Counted from the first letter of the stretch, positions 17,625-27,113 are shown. The stretch is 64,000 bases of DNA from Marinirhabdus sp963799365 (GCA_963799365.1 CAWCWV010000008.1:62001-126000); one strand, 5' to 3'. Made by a program: numbers and translations. The notes: generated by a model not told the origin, from the sequence alone.

Positions 17625-19049
17625 TTGAAAATTCTACTCACCGGAGCCAACGGTTATATTGGAATGCGTTTACTTCCTTTGCTTTTAGATGAAGGCCATG
17701 AAATAGTTTGTTCTGTGAGAAACGCAAATAGGCTATCTATAGATGATGACTTAAAAAAGAAAATCGACATCGTTGAAATCGATTTTTTGGAAGAAGCACA
17801 ACCCGAAAAACTACCCAAAGATATAGATGCAGCCTATTATTTAATTCACTCCATGTCTGCGTCCACGGACGATTTCGATGAAAAGGAGGAGATTTCAGCG
17901 AAAAATTTTAATAAGTATTTGGCAGACACAAACTGCAAACAAGTTATCTATTTAGGCGGTATTGTAAATGAAGCTAACCTTAGTAAACATCTTTGGTCAC
18001 GAAAAAATGTTGAAAAAATCTTATCCAGCGGAAAGGCAGACTTAACCGTTTTGAGAGCTGCAATTATTGTAGGAAGTGGTAGTGCATCTTTTGAAATTAT
18101 AAGAGATCTTTGCGAAAAGCTTCCCATCATGATTACCCCAAAATGGGTTAAGACCCGTTGTCAGCCCATTGCTATTAGAGATGTCCTGCGATATCTTACA
18201 GGAGTTTTAGGAAATAAAAAAACGTACAATGAAAGTTTTGACGTTGGAGGCCCAGATATACTTTCATATAAAAATATGATGTTAGGCTATGCCAAAAATA
18301 GGAATATCCGCCTTGCCATTATTGATGTACCGTTCATGTCGCCTAAGTTATCTTCGTATTGGTTATATTTTGTGACCTCAACTTCCTACAAACTAGCATT
18401 AAACCTAGTAGACAGTATGCGGGTTGAGGTAATAACCAAAGACACCCGCCTCCAAGAAATGTTAGAAATTACACCTGTCACCTATCTTGAATCAATAGAT
18501 CTTGCCTTCAAAAAAATTAAACAAAACCAGGTAGTTTCCAGTTGGAAAGACAGTATGGTGAGTGGCCGTTTTAGAAAAGATCTTAAACGATATGTTGAAG
18601 TTCCAGACCAGGGTTGCTTAAAAGATTCTCAAACTATTCAACTTAAAAACCCAGAAAAAGCATTAGAAAACATTTGGAGTATTGGGGGGAAGCGTGGGTG
18701 GTATTATGGGAATTGGCTGTGGAAAGTAAGAGGATACGTAGATAAACTCTTTGGAGGGGTAGGTTTGCGAAGAGGACGCACGCATCCAAATAAAATTTAC
18801 GATGGTGACAGCCTAGATTTTTGGCGTGTTATATTAGCCGATAAGAAGGAAAGAAGATTGCTACTTTTTGCAGAAATGCGTGTTCCTGGAGAAGCGTGGT
18901 TAGAGTTTGAAATAGACGAAAACAACGTATTACACCAAACAGCAACCTTTAGACCTCGCGGTTTATGGGGGAGATTGTATTGGTATGCGATGCTACCATT
19001 CCATTACTTCATTTTTGCGGGAATGATTAACAGGATTGCCAATTCTTAA
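17625..19049 (+). CDS. NAD(P)-binding SDR-like protein with C-terminal DUF2867 domain
   Basis: Protein of 474 aa with a TTG start; the Rossmann motif TGANGYIGMRL (about 6-16) sits right at the N-terminus, which supports that start. Residues 1-300 form an atypical short-chain dehydrogenase/epimerase domain (YYLIHSMSAS, VIYLGGIV, LRAAIIVGSGSASF). The C-terminal part (about 330-470) has GGKRGWYYGNWLW and MLPFHYFIFAGM, as in DUF2867. No classical YxxxK is obvious. Substrate unknown. A TATCTTTA box at 17602-17609 resembles a -7 element. Confidence 0.85.
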   Translation: MKILLTGANGYIGMRLLPLLLDEGHEIVCSVRNANRLSIDDDLKKKIDIVEIDFLEEAQPEKLPKDIDAAYYLIHSMSASTDDFDEKEEISAKNFNKYLADTNCKQVIYLGGIVNEANLSKHLWSRKNVEKILSSGKADLTVLRAAIIVGSGSASFEIIRDLCEKLPIMITPKWVKTRCQPIAIRDVLRYLTGVLGNKKTYNESFDVGGPDILSYKNMMLGYAKNRNIRLAIIDVPFMSPKLSSYWLYFVTSTSYKLALNLVDSMRVEVITKDTRLQEMLEITPVTYLESIDLAFKKIKQNQVVSSWKDSMVSGRFRKDLKRYVEVPDQGCLKDSQTIQLKNPEKALENIWSIGGKRGWYYGNWLWKVRGYVDKLFGGVGLRRGRTHPNKIYDGDSLDFWRVILADKKERRLLLFAEMRVPGEAWLEFEIDENNVLHQTATFRPRGLWGRLYWYAMLPFHYFIFAGMINRIANS

Positions 19050-19067
19050 AATTGAAATCGAGAATTA

Positions 19068-20000
19068 CTACTTTTTCATAGGCAAAAACACCTCTGCCAT
19101 CATACAACGAGCACTTCCACCTCCACAGGTTTCAATAGTAGTAAGGTCGCTGCTTAAGATTTTAGTGTGCTTTTGTATGGCCTTTACCTGATCTGCTTTT
19201 AAACTAGACCTGGCTGCCTCACTCATAATCATATAGGTATGGTCTTTTCCTTGTACTTGTAACATATTCCCGGCAAATTGATGCATCTGCGCTTCAGTAA
19301 TGGTGATAACTTCCTTTTTAGATTCTTTTAAATGCTTGAGAACAGTTTTCTTTTCGTGCTTATCATCTATGGTATCCAAGCAGATAATTGCAAAATTTTC
19401 AGCTAATGCCATCATAACATTGGTGTGGTAAATGGGCATACGTTGATTGTTAACAGTTTGGTTAGCTGTAAAAACCACTGGGTCGTATTCAAAATCTTCG
19501 CAAAATTCAATAAAAAGTTCTTCATCAGCTCTTGGAGATAAGGCACAATAGGCAACTTTGTGTACACGATCTAATAATAGGCTTCCGGTTCCCTCCAAGA
19601 AAAATCCGTCGTCCTCGGCAGAAGTGTAATCCATAAAGTTCTTAATATCGAAACCTTCCCTCTCTAAACGAATCATAACTTCTTCCCTGCGCTCTCGACG
19701 TCTGTTTTCAGCAAACATAGGATATAGACCCACCGTTCCGTTTTCGTGAAAGCTCACCCAATTATTTGGAAAAACAGAATCTGGTGTATCTGTTTTAAGA
19801 TCGTCGTGCTCTACAATTACTTGTACCCCTACTGCTCTTAATTTTGTTACAAACACATCAAACTCTTCTTGTGCTTTGGTATTAATATCGAAGTTTTTAG
19901 CATCAATATCTTCTTGAAAATAATTGTTTACGGCAGTTTCTTCATTCATTCTGAAGGCGACCGGACGAATCATTAAAATGGTATTGGTTATTTGTGGCAT
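19068..20000 (-). CDS. CtlX-like amidinohydrolase (citrulline utilisation family)
   Basis: Guanidino-group-modifying enzyme superfamily protein of 310 aa. Key segments are the N-terminal ILMIRPVAFRMNEETAVNN, DSVFPNNWVSFHENG (about 74-88), LEGTGSLLLDR (about 130-140), the catalytic His in IYHTNVMMA (about 190) and the nucleophile Cys in ETCGGGSARCM near 298. The order matches the citrulline utilisation hydrolase family. It probably acts in the cytoplasm on arginine or a ureido compound; the exact substrate is not deducible. It is the last of four minus-strand genes that include a second amidinotransferase-fold enzyme. Confidence 0.85.
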   Translation of the reverse strand: MPQITNTILMIRPVAFRMNEETAVNNYFQEDIDAKNFDINTKAQEEFDVFVTKLRAVGVQVIVEHDDLKTDTPDSVFPNNWVSFHENGTVGLYPMFAENRRRERREEVMIRLEREGFDIKNFMDYTSAEDDGFFLEGTGSLLLDRVHKVAYCALSPRADEELFIEFCEDFEYDPVVFTANQTVNNQRMPIYHTNVMMALAENFAIICLDTIDDKHEKKTVLKHLKESKKEVITITEAQMHQFAGNMLQVQGKDHTYMIMSEAARSSLKADQVKAIQKHTKILSSDLTTIETCGGGSARCMMAEVFLPMKK

Positions 20001-20066
20001 AAGTTATATTTCGAAATGCAAAACTAAGGAAATAGTGACTTATAATTACTTATGAAGCATCAAATA

Positions 20067-20876
20067 TTAATTGGCAAAAATTTGATAAGTAACTCCCAAT
20101 CCATAGGCTGCACCAAGAAAAGTATTTCTACCTGCAAATGTATAGGACACCGAAACATAGGCACCAAAATTTGATGATAAAGGTTTGTACAGGGTTCCAC
20201 CGGCTTTATGAAAATCTACACCAAACTCCCTAAAATTCTGTGGTGCTGGTGTGCCACGATAATTTATCCCACCAAACGAATGCTGATAATCATAATACAT
20301 ATCATAATACCAATTTGAAGTTGCCCTTCCTATTTTTAAAGTAGCAGGGATACTGTTGGGAACTTCTTGCAATTTAAATGAAAAACCACTTTGTAGTGTT
20401 GCAAACCACGAAGTTTTGTGTGTAAAGTGGAGCATTGCCCGTGTTTCAACAATCGTGGCTTGCTGTCCAATATCGTTTAATCCTCCAATTTTATACGCTG
20501 AAAGTGGTGTCGAAAAACCTGCTGCAGTACTTAGTTCAAAAATCCCAAAGTTTAAATTAAAACGGAGAAATCTATATTTCATCAACACTGAAAGATCCTG
20601 AAAATTACTTTCCTTGTTGCTTGAAATATAAGGTACCGAAAGATTTGCATCTAGATTTTCTGTAATTCCGTATGCGGTGAAAACAGAAGCATAATAAGTA
20701 CTGCGCTCTAAGTCTAATTTAGTATCGCCTGCCAGATATTTTTTTGAATCTTCAAAGCCTCCACCCAATACAAAAGTTCCTTGATTTTTGCCGTTGTAAA
20801 AGCCATCTATTTTCCCTTGTCCAAAGCAAATAGGATTAAAAATTCCCAAAACTAATATCACGTAAAATAATCTCAT
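20067..20876 (-). CDS. Predicted outer-membrane beta-barrel protein
   Basis: About 269 aa from the ATG at 20876; an in-frame ATG at 20894 adds six residues before a good signal peptide (MRLFYVILVLGIFNPICFGQG). The mature part alternates short hydrophobic strands and turns with many Tyr, Phe and Gly and ends in YQIFAN, typical of a small transporter-like barrel. No family is recognised. It lies 32 bases downstream of the haloperoxidase-like gene and is probably co-transcribed. Confidence 0.7.
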   Translation of the reverse strand: MRLFYVILVLGIFNPICFGQGKIDGFYNGKNQGTFVLGGGFEDSKKYLAGDTKLDLERSTYYASVFTAYGITENLDANLSVPYISSNKESNFQDLSVLMKYRFLRFNLNFGIFELSTAAGFSTPLSAYKIGGLNDIGQQATIVETRAMLHFTHKTSWFATLQSGFSFKLQEVPNSIPATLKIGRATSNWYYDMYYDYQHSFGGINYRGTPAPQNFREFGVDFHKAGGTLYKPLSSNFGAYVSVSYTFAGRNTFLGAAYGLGVTYQIFAN

Positions 20877-20908
20877 ACTAGATGTACGAAACAACTGCTT
20901 TTTTAGAT

Positions 20909-23095
20909 TTATTTTTGGATAAGAACTCGTTTGCTAATAATACCATTTGAAGTTTGGAGTTTTACAATGTACAAACCTCCCTCCAATGCCTGTATGTCTA
21001 TAACAGGCTGGAGTTCATTATTATTTTGATTTGATTGTACCTTTCTTAAAGCTGTATCAAAAACTTCAATAGTTTCAATTGTAAGTTCAGAGGGATGTGC
21101 TATTTGTATGGTATGCTTGGCTGGGTTTGGAAATAATATTACTTGATTTAAAAGATTAGTTTCTTCAATACCCAGAATTTCACCATTAAAATAAGCTTCT
21201 GCAAGATCGAAAGCTCCAACAGCTATTTGTTCCCCTAAAATCCTTCCTGGGATATCGTCTACAGGCGGATGTATACCTCCCCAGATACGGGAAAGACTAG
21301 TTTGGTCCGAAGCATCACGATAGGTCGCCCATTGTAAAGTAAATGGTTCTGAAGGCCCTTTCTCGAAAAACAAAAAGGTGTCTTGCTCCACTTCGAACGT
21401 TCCCATACCCCCAGGAAAAAAAGCATCGCCTGTGGCAAAAGTAAGCACCTCTGCTGCTGCTCTTGAAAAAGTAGAATGACCCGAAACGTATCCAGCAAAT
21501 GGTGGCGTAACAAATGTACCTCGCTGGTAAGGCCACCAATGCGTCGCTAAAATCCAATCTACTCCAGCTATATCTATGGTTGGGTCTTCTATAAAATCGG
21601 GGCCTTTCCAAGCAAATACTTTCAATTTTCCAACATTTTCATTGTCTGTCCCAGCAAGCGGATCTCCAATTTCTATTATTTCTATTAAATTATCAACAAG
21701 TGGAAGCCCGTGAGGATCGAAATTATTAAGCGTAGGATCTGTACTCTGTCCTTTTGCCGCCATATAACGTAGGGTCGAAATAGGTCTTACGTAGTCGTAA
21801 TATCCTTTAATCCCCCAAGTTGTTACTGCTGAATCATGCATTGCACCACCCATTGTTAAATACAGTTTTACATCCCATTCTAAATCTGATAGGATGGGCC
21901 CTTCTCCTTCAAATCTCTTTTCCAGCAGCGGATGGTCAGACACATAATTTAAGATTACAAACCAATGTCCTGGAGGTGTTTCAGAATCTGGACCATCTGC
22001 CCAAAATTCGGCTAAGACACGAGCGTAGTCACTCAACTTTACAAGTTGTGTTTCATAAGGCATTCCTGTAAAAGGGTTTAGATCATGACCATTGCTAAAA
22101 GCTCCACCATTGCTAAAGTCGTAAAAATCTTTGTAGGTATCGAACTTAGTTGGAAATTCTGAAATATCCAAATTCCCTAGTGTTGCTGGAGATATATCAA
22201 TCTGTGTAGGATTTTCAGGATCTAAATGCGAAGACCAGGAAAGCACTAAAGAAAAGTTCCATTTATAGGGATCGTCAATACCATTGGCAGCAGAATCTTG
22301 AATATATGGTGGTGCGCCCGGGTTATTGTAAATATAACTGGTTATACTTCCATTATTTAAAATTTCTAGATCTTCCTCTTTCAATGCAAATGGACTTACC
22401 ACACCCCATTCTGGACTTAAAAAATTTGGAATTCCCCCAGGGATTATGTTCCCGCTTTGATCTATGAACGAATCAAAAGCAAGAGGCTGCCAATGGTCTG
22501 GATTAATATTGAGGTTATCTTCGTATTCTTCTAAAATAAGAGGGGGATTCACAGGAGCATAAAACTGATTGGCATAATTGTTCTGTTCGTTTGAGTTATC
22601 CTGTAAGCCAAATTCAATTATCATTCTTGCAAGGTAGTTTCCTAATGCAGCGTAAGACCCGTCACTATAATTTGTCGTATTAATAGTAGTGTCGTACCCA
22701 TAACTATCCATTAACAGCTTTATTGAAGTGAAGATTTCTCCCGCCTTTGGTGAGTTTTGAAAGCGGTGCCTTATAAATCTATACATAGCATAACTCATTA
22801 CTTCCTTTGTCGCTGCATCTGCATTCATAGGAACTGGCAAACTGTTATAAGGAGTACTTACCCCTTGAAATGTATTTCCTAGTAAGACTGGCGAAGCAGG
22901 TTCATTGAATATTGCCCAAGCATCATACATGACCACACTGCTATGAAAGAGATTTCTTGCGTGTACTGTAGGTCTTGCAAAGTCATTTCTAATAGCAAAA
23001 AGCATCTCTTCATTCCAATCTCTAGCTGGGGAATGTTGTGCAAAAACACTTGCAAAAGAAAGTATGAAAAGTGTAAAAAATAGTTTTAATTTCAT
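20909..23095 (-). CDS. T9SS-exported vanadium-dependent haloperoxidase/PAP2-superfamily protein
   Basis: Secreted protein of 728 aa with a signal peptide (LFILSFASVFAQ). The vanadate/phosphate-binding signature is complete: Lys-x6-Arg-Pro as KGYYDYVRP near 429-437, SGH in YVSGHSTFSRAA near 538, and SRxxxGxH as SRIWGGIH near 600-607. Spacings match vanadium chloroperoxidase and acid phosphatases. The last about 75 residues form a type A T9SS sorting domain (ILFPNPAKHTIQI to YIVKLQTSNGIISKRVLIQK). It should be released or surface-anchored. Halide oxidation versus phosphatase activity cannot be decided from motifs. Confidence 0.88.
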   Translation of the reverse strand: MKLKLFFTLFILSFASVFAQHSPARDWNEEMLFAIRNDFARPTVHARNLFHSSVVMYDAWAIFNEPASPVLLGNTFQGVSTPYNSLPVPMNADAATKEVMSYAMYRFIRHRFQNSPKAGEIFTSIKLLMDSYGYDTTINTTNYSDGSYAALGNYLARMIIEFGLQDNSNEQNNYANQFYAPVNPPLILEEYEDNLNINPDHWQPLAFDSFIDQSGNIIPGGIPNFLSPEWGVVSPFALKEEDLEILNNGSITSYIYNNPGAPPYIQDSAANGIDDPYKWNFSLVLSWSSHLDPENPTQIDISPATLGNLDISEFPTKFDTYKDFYDFSNGGAFSNGHDLNPFTGMPYETQLVKLSDYARVLAEFWADGPDSETPPGHWFVILNYVSDHPLLEKRFEGEGPILSDLEWDVKLYLTMGGAMHDSAVTTWGIKGYYDYVRPISTLRYMAAKGQSTDPTLNNFDPHGLPLVDNLIEIIEIGDPLAGTDNENVGKLKVFAWKGPDFIEDPTIDIAGVDWILATHWWPYQRGTFVTPPFAGYVSGHSTFSRAAAEVLTFATGDAFFPGGMGTFEVEQDTFLFFEKGPSEPFTLQWATYRDASDQTSLSRIWGGIHPPVDDIPGRILGEQIAVGAFDLAEAYFNGEILGIEETNLLNQVILFPNPAKHTIQIAHPSELTIETIEVFDTALRKVQSNQNNNELQPVIDIQALEGGLYIVKLQTSNGIISKRVLIQK

Positions 23096-23157
23096 AACAA
23101 CTCGAAACTAATTCATGGTACACAATAGTACTGAAAAATAGTCTATTTACCTATTAT

Positions 23158-23178
23158 TTAAAGACTTAAGACGGTCTT
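23158..23178 (-). terminator. Possible hairpin after amidinotransferase gene
   Basis: On the minus strand AAAGAC and GTCTTT pair around CGTCTTAA just after the stop codon at 23181. The stem is 6 bp and the following tract is A/T-rich but not a T-run, so this is weak. Confidence 0.35.
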
Positions 23179-23180
23179 TT

Positions 23181-24095
23181 TTAAGCCCTCACCAATGGCA
23201 TTGTAGTACATCGCAACAAACCTTCTTGCTTCGAGATTTCAAAATAAGGTACTTCTTCCACCGTAAAACCCTCAGCTCTTAGCCAGGTATTTAACCTTGT
23301 AAAGTTCTTTTCTGAAATAATCACCTCTTCGGAAATAGAAAAAATATTACTATTCATAAAATACATTTCTTTTTTATCTATATGGAAGCAATTTTCAATT
23401 CCGAAGTAATCCACTAACCATTCATACTCTTCTTCTACCAAAAAACCTTCTTTATGAATGATACATTTCCCCTTGCCAATAGGTTGAAAACAACAATCCA
23501 AATGCAAAGCATTATCTTCGGCCACAGTGTTGCTTTTTCGTAAACTGAAAGACTTTACTTTTTTATGCGGAAACAAAGATTGTAAATGTTTTACTGCTTT
23601 CATATTAGTTCTTGCCGTGATATAACTTTTATAATTTTCCCCATAATAGGTGCCAACAAAAATATAGTCTTCGTGTGGCATTACGTCTCCTCCTTCAATA
23701 TGTGCGTTCTCAGGGAATTCAATAATTTTTGATGGATCAATCTTTGAAATAACGTGTTGCAACGCTTCAATTTCCCTTGAGCGATCGTCTAGTATGTTGG
23801 CGATGATAAATTTATCTTCAATAACAAAAGCGATATCTCGTGAAAATATTTGATTGTAATCTTCAATAATACTCGGGCGGTACACTGTTACTCCATATTT
23901 TTCAAATACAGCGGCTACAGCCTCCATTTCTTTTACCATATCAGTTTCGACCGGATACGTACCAGCCTTGATATGCTCTGCCGATTTGGGATCATAAGCA
24001 TCCTCAAGTGAGGGTGTTGGACCATTACTTGTTGCGGTACCTAAAACAACAGTTTTTAGGGTAGAAAATTCGTTTGTAACTTTTAATTGAATCAT
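23181..24095 (-). CDS. Amidinotransferase/DDAH-family protein
   Basis: Cytoplasmic enzyme of 304 aa of the guanidino-modifying superfamily. IFSRDIAFVIEDKF (about 88-101), EGGDVMP (about 136-142), a His in ALHLDCCFQPI near 197 and the nucleophilic Cys in LLRCTTMPLVR near 297 match the catalytic Asp/Glu-His-Cys layout of arginine:glycine amidinotransferase and dimethylargininase. Which of these reactions it performs is unresolved. The gene lies 62 bases after gltA with a terminator-like hairpin in between. Confidence 0.85.
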   Translation of the reverse strand: MIQLKVTNEFSTLKTVVLGTATSNGPTPSLEDAYDPKSAEHIKAGTYPVETDMVKEMEAVAAVFEKYGVTVYRPSIIEDYNQIFSRDIAFVIEDKFIIANILDDRSREIEALQHVISKIDPSKIIEFPENAHIEGGDVMPHEDYIFVGTYYGENYKSYITARTNMKAVKHLQSLFPHKKVKSFSLRKSNTVAEDNALHLDCCFQPIGKGKCIIHKEGFLVEEEYEWLVDYFGIENCFHIDKKEMYFMNSNIFSISEEVIISEKNFTRLNTWLRAEGFTVEEVPYFEISKQEGLLRCTTMPLVRA

Positions 24096-24111
24096 AATTT
24101 CAAATATAAAA

Positions 24112-24137
24112 AAAGCACCTCATTGCTGAAGTGCTTT
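24112..24137 (-). terminator. Terminator of gltA
   Basis: On the minus strand AAAGCAC pairs with GTGCTTT around a 12-base loop and is followed by a run of seven T's (24117-24105). It starts about 20 bases after the gltA stop and ends about 10 bases before the ATG of the next gene, so it could also act as an attenuator for that gene. Confidence 0.75.
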
Positions 24138-24157
24138 CTCATTATTTTTATCTTAGT

Positions 24158-25444
24158 TTATCTTTTATCCAGTGGCTTAAAACTTCTTAAGTTTTCACCA
24201 ATATATACTTGACGTGGACGACCAATTGGTTCTTTTTTCAAACGCATCTCTCTCCATTGTGCTATCCAACCTGGTAATCTTCCAAGAGCAAACATTGGGG
24301 TAAACATTTCGACTGGAATGCCCATTGCACGGTAAATAATACCAGAATAGAAGTCTACATTTGGATATAATTTTCTATCTACGAAGTAATTATCTTCCAA
24401 GGCTTCCTTTTCTAAGCCTTTTGCGATATCTAAAACTGGATCTTGAACTCCTAAGGCTTCTAATACGTCATCTGCAGATTTCTTAATAATTTTTGCCCGT
24501 GGATCAAAGTTTTTATAAACTCTATGCCCAAAGCCCATTAAACGGAAAGGATCTTCCTTGTCTTTAGCTTTGTTCATAAACTTATGCGTGTCACCACCAT
24601 CATTTTTAATAGACTCCAACATTTCAATAACAGCTTGGTTAGCACCACCGTGTAATGGTCCCCAAAGTGCATTTATACCTGCAGAAAGTGATGCAAACAA
24701 TCCGGCGTGAGAAGAACCTACCATTCGTACTGTTGATGTTGAACAGTTTTGTTCGTGATCTGCGTGTAATATTAATAATTTGTCCAATGCATTTACTACC
24801 GTCTTATTTGATGTATACTCGCCATTTGGCTTTTTAAACATCATCTTTAAAAAATTATCTACATATCCTAAAGAGTCATCTCCATAATCTAAAGGGAGTC
24901 CTGCTCTTTTTCTGTAAGTCCAAGCCGTTAAGACTGGGAATTTACCCATAATCCGAACAATAGCCTGATACATTTCTTCTTCACTATCTACATTTACCGA
25001 AGTGGGGTTAAAAGCAATCAAAGCCGATGTTAAAGCAGACATCACTCCCATAGGATGTGCAGCTTTAGGAAAACCATCTAAGATTTTCTTTATGTCTTCA
25101 TCTACCTGTGACTGTGCTTTAATATCGTTATGAAATTTGTTCAACTGCTCTTTTGTAGGCAATTCACCAAAAATTAATAAGTAAGCAACTTCCAAGAAGT
25201 CTGCTTTTTCTGCAAGTTCTTCAATAGAATACCCACGATACCTAAGAATACCTTCTTCACCGTTTAAGAAGGTGATGGCACTCTCGCAGGAACCTGTATT
25301 TTTATATCCTGGATCTAGGGTGGTAACACCGCCCGTAGCTCCACGAAGGGATTTAATATCTATGGCAACTTCATTTTCGGTCCCAACAACTACAGGAAAT
25401 TCATAGGATTTACCGTCAATTGTTAGTGTGGCTATTTTAGACAT
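24158..25444 (-). CDS. gltA: Citrate synthase (type II)
   Basis: TCA-cycle enzyme of 428 aa condensing oxaloacetate and acetyl-CoA. The length and N-terminal beta domain (TLTIDGKSYEFPVVVG) match hexameric type II enzymes. Catalytic regions are visible: LHADHEQNCSTSTVR, GPLHGGANQAVIEML with the catalytic His, GFGHRVYKNFDPRA and a C-terminal FYSGIIYRAMGIP carrying the catalytic Asp-equivalent region. It is a single-gene unit with its own terminator, downstream of eno. Confidence 0.97.
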   Translation of the reverse strand: MSKIATLTIDGKSYEFPVVVGTENEVAIDIKSLRGATGGVTTLDPGYKNTGSCESAITFLNGEEGILRYRGYSIEELAEKADFLEVAYLLIFGELPTKEQLNKFHNDIKAQSQVDEDIKKILDGFPKAAHPMGVMSALTSALIAFNPTSVNVDSEEEMYQAIVRIMGKFPVLTAWTYRKRAGLPLDYGDDSLGYVDNFLKMMFKKPNGEYTSNKTVVNALDKLLILHADHEQNCSTSTVRMVGSSHAGLFASLSAGINALWGPLHGGANQAVIEMLESIKNDGGDTHKFMNKAKDKEDPFRLMGFGHRVYKNFDPRAKIIKKSADDVLEALGVQDPVLDIAKGLEKEALEDNYFVDRKLYPNVDFYSGIIYRAMGIPVEMFTPMFALGRLPGWIAQWREMRLKKEPIGRPRQVYIGENLRSFKPLDKR

Positions 25445-25619
25445 ATATGCTTTTTGATTTTATTAAAATTTCAGAATACTGTTTGCTTTACGTTTACAAA
25501 CAAAGAAGATGCTAATTTACGAAATATCACACTAATCTTTTAGGAATAATAAGAGTTTGTAGGTTAAATAATCCTTAAAACTGAGACTTTCAAGCTAGAC
25601 CCATCATAAAAACAACAAA

Positions 25620-25643
25620 TCTCTAAACTGTTTAGCTTAGAGA
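25620..25643 (-). terminator. Terminator of eno
   Basis: TCTCTAA (25620-25626) pairs with TTAGAGA (25637-25643); on the minus strand the stem is followed by TTTGTTGTTTTT. It lies 26 bases after the eno stop. Confidence 0.75.
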
Positions 25644-25669
25644 CCTTGTAATGTTGTCATTTAATAGTT

Positions 25670-26956
25670 TTAAATCTTAAAAGATTTTCTACCTGGATAG
25701 TAAGCCACATCTGCCAGTTCCTCTTCAATTCTAAGTAACTGGTTGTATTTTGCCATACGGTCACTACGGGAAGCCGAACCTGTTTTGATCTGACCACAAT
25801 TAAGCGCAACGGCTAAATCTGCGATGGTGTAATCTTCGGTTTCGCCACTTCTATGACTCATTACTGAAGTATACCCAGCATTATGCGCCATAGTTACAGC
25901 AGCAATAGTTTCCGTTAAGGTACCTATTTGATTCACTTTTATTAAAATTGAATTGGCTATTCCTTCATTAATTCCTCTGGACAACCTTTTCACATTTGTC
26001 ACAAACAAATCGTCCCCTACCAATTGTACTTTATCTCCTACTTTTTCGGTCAAAGATTTCCAGCCATTCCAATCGTTTTCATCCATTCCATCCTCTATTG
26101 AAATGATTGGATATTTCTCACATAACTCAGCTAGGTAGCTTGCTTGTTCTTCGCTGGTTCTTATTTTTCCGCTATCACCTTCAAATTTTGTATAGTCGTA
26201 CTTACCGTTTATATAAAATTCGGCTGCTGCACAATCCAAAGCAATCATAATATCGTCACCAAACGTATAACCTGCATTTTTTACTGCTTTTGCGATAGTA
26301 TCTAAAGCGTCTTCAGTACCTTCCAGCGTAGGTGCAAAACCACCTTCATCCCCTACCGCCGTGCTTAAATTTCTATCGTACAGTACTTTTTTAAGGTTGT
26401 GGAATATTTCAGAACCCATTTGCATCGCCTGTGTAAAGTTCTTTGCCTTTACTGGCATCACCATAAACTCTTGAAAAGCAATAGGCGCATCACTGTGGGA
26501 ACCACCATTAATAATGTTCATCATAGGTACAGGAAGTGTCAATGCACTTACGCCTCCAATATATCGATATAAAGGTTGGCCTAATTCGGCCGCCGCTGCT
26601 TTGGCACAAGCTAAAGAAACTCCTAGAATGGCGTTTGCTCCTAGCTTAGATTTGTTAGGCGTTCCGTCCAAATCTATCATTATCTTATCTATTTGCGCCT
26701 GCTCAAAAACTGAAACACCTAAAAGTGTTCCTGCGATCTTTCCATTTACATTGTTAACAGCTTTTAAAACTCCTTTACCCATATAAGCGCTTCCGCCATC
26801 ACGTAATTCAACTGCTTCGTGTTCTCCCGTGGAAGCTCCAGAAGGTACTGCTGCGCGACCCATATACCCATGCTCAGTTAGTACATCTACTTCAACCGTA
26901 GGATTTCCTCTTGAATCAAAAATTTGTCTTGCGTGGATGTCTATGATGATGCTCAT
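25670..26956 (-). CDS. eno: Enolase
   Basis: Glycolytic phosphopyruvate hydratase, about 428 aa. The ATG at 26956 (MSIIIDIHARQIFDSRGNP) gives the standard enolase N-terminus; an upstream in-frame ATG at 26980 adds eight unrelated residues and is not preferred. Seen are GANAILGVSLACAKA, the catalytic VGDEGGFAP, metal ligands in IALDCAAAEF, SIEDGMDENDW and LVGDDLFVTN, the catalytic Lys in LIKVNQIGTLTE, and SHRSGETED. All key residues are intact. Confidence 0.97.
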   Translation of the reverse strand: MSIIIDIHARQIFDSRGNPTVEVDVLTEHGYMGRAAVPSGASTGEHEAVELRDGGSAYMGKGVLKAVNNVNGKIAGTLLGVSVFEQAQIDKIMIDLDGTPNKSKLGANAILGVSLACAKAAAAELGQPLYRYIGGVSALTLPVPMMNIINGGSHSDAPIAFQEFMVMPVKAKNFTQAMQMGSEIFHNLKKVLYDRNLSTAVGDEGGFAPTLEGTEDALDTIAKAVKNAGYTFGDDIMIALDCAAAEFYINGKYDYTKFEGDSGKIRTSEEQASYLAELCEKYPIISIEDGMDENDWNGWKSLTEKVGDKVQLVGDDLFVTNVKRLSRGINEGIANSILIKVNQIGTLTETIAAVTMAHNAGYTSVMSHRSGETEDYTIADLAVALNCGQIKTGSASRSDRMAKYNQLLRIEEELADVAYYPGRKSFKI

Positions 26957-27071
26957 GGTACGTAATTTACTTCGATACAATTTTGCGAAAAGTATCTTAT
27001 GTTGTTAATTATAAAGTTTACGCAAAATCACTAAGTAACCTTGCGTCAAAAAGGTTTCTAAAAAGCAATAA

Positions 27072-27105
27072 GACCTCACAGGTTTTTAAGAAACAGTGAG
27101 GTCTG
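27072..27105 (-). terminator. Terminator of carA
   Basis: AGACCTCAC (27072-27080) pairs perfectly with GTGAGGTCT (27097-27105), loop 16 bases. On the minus strand it is followed by TATTGCTTTTTAG. It starts about 9 bases after the carA stop at 27114. Confidence 0.8.
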
Positions 27106-27113
27106 GTACTTAA

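Noticed and set aside
27021..27046. ACGCAA/TTGCGT inverted repeat upstream of eno
   Set aside because: Short arms far apart; the carA terminator at 27072-27105 is the clear structure in this spacer.
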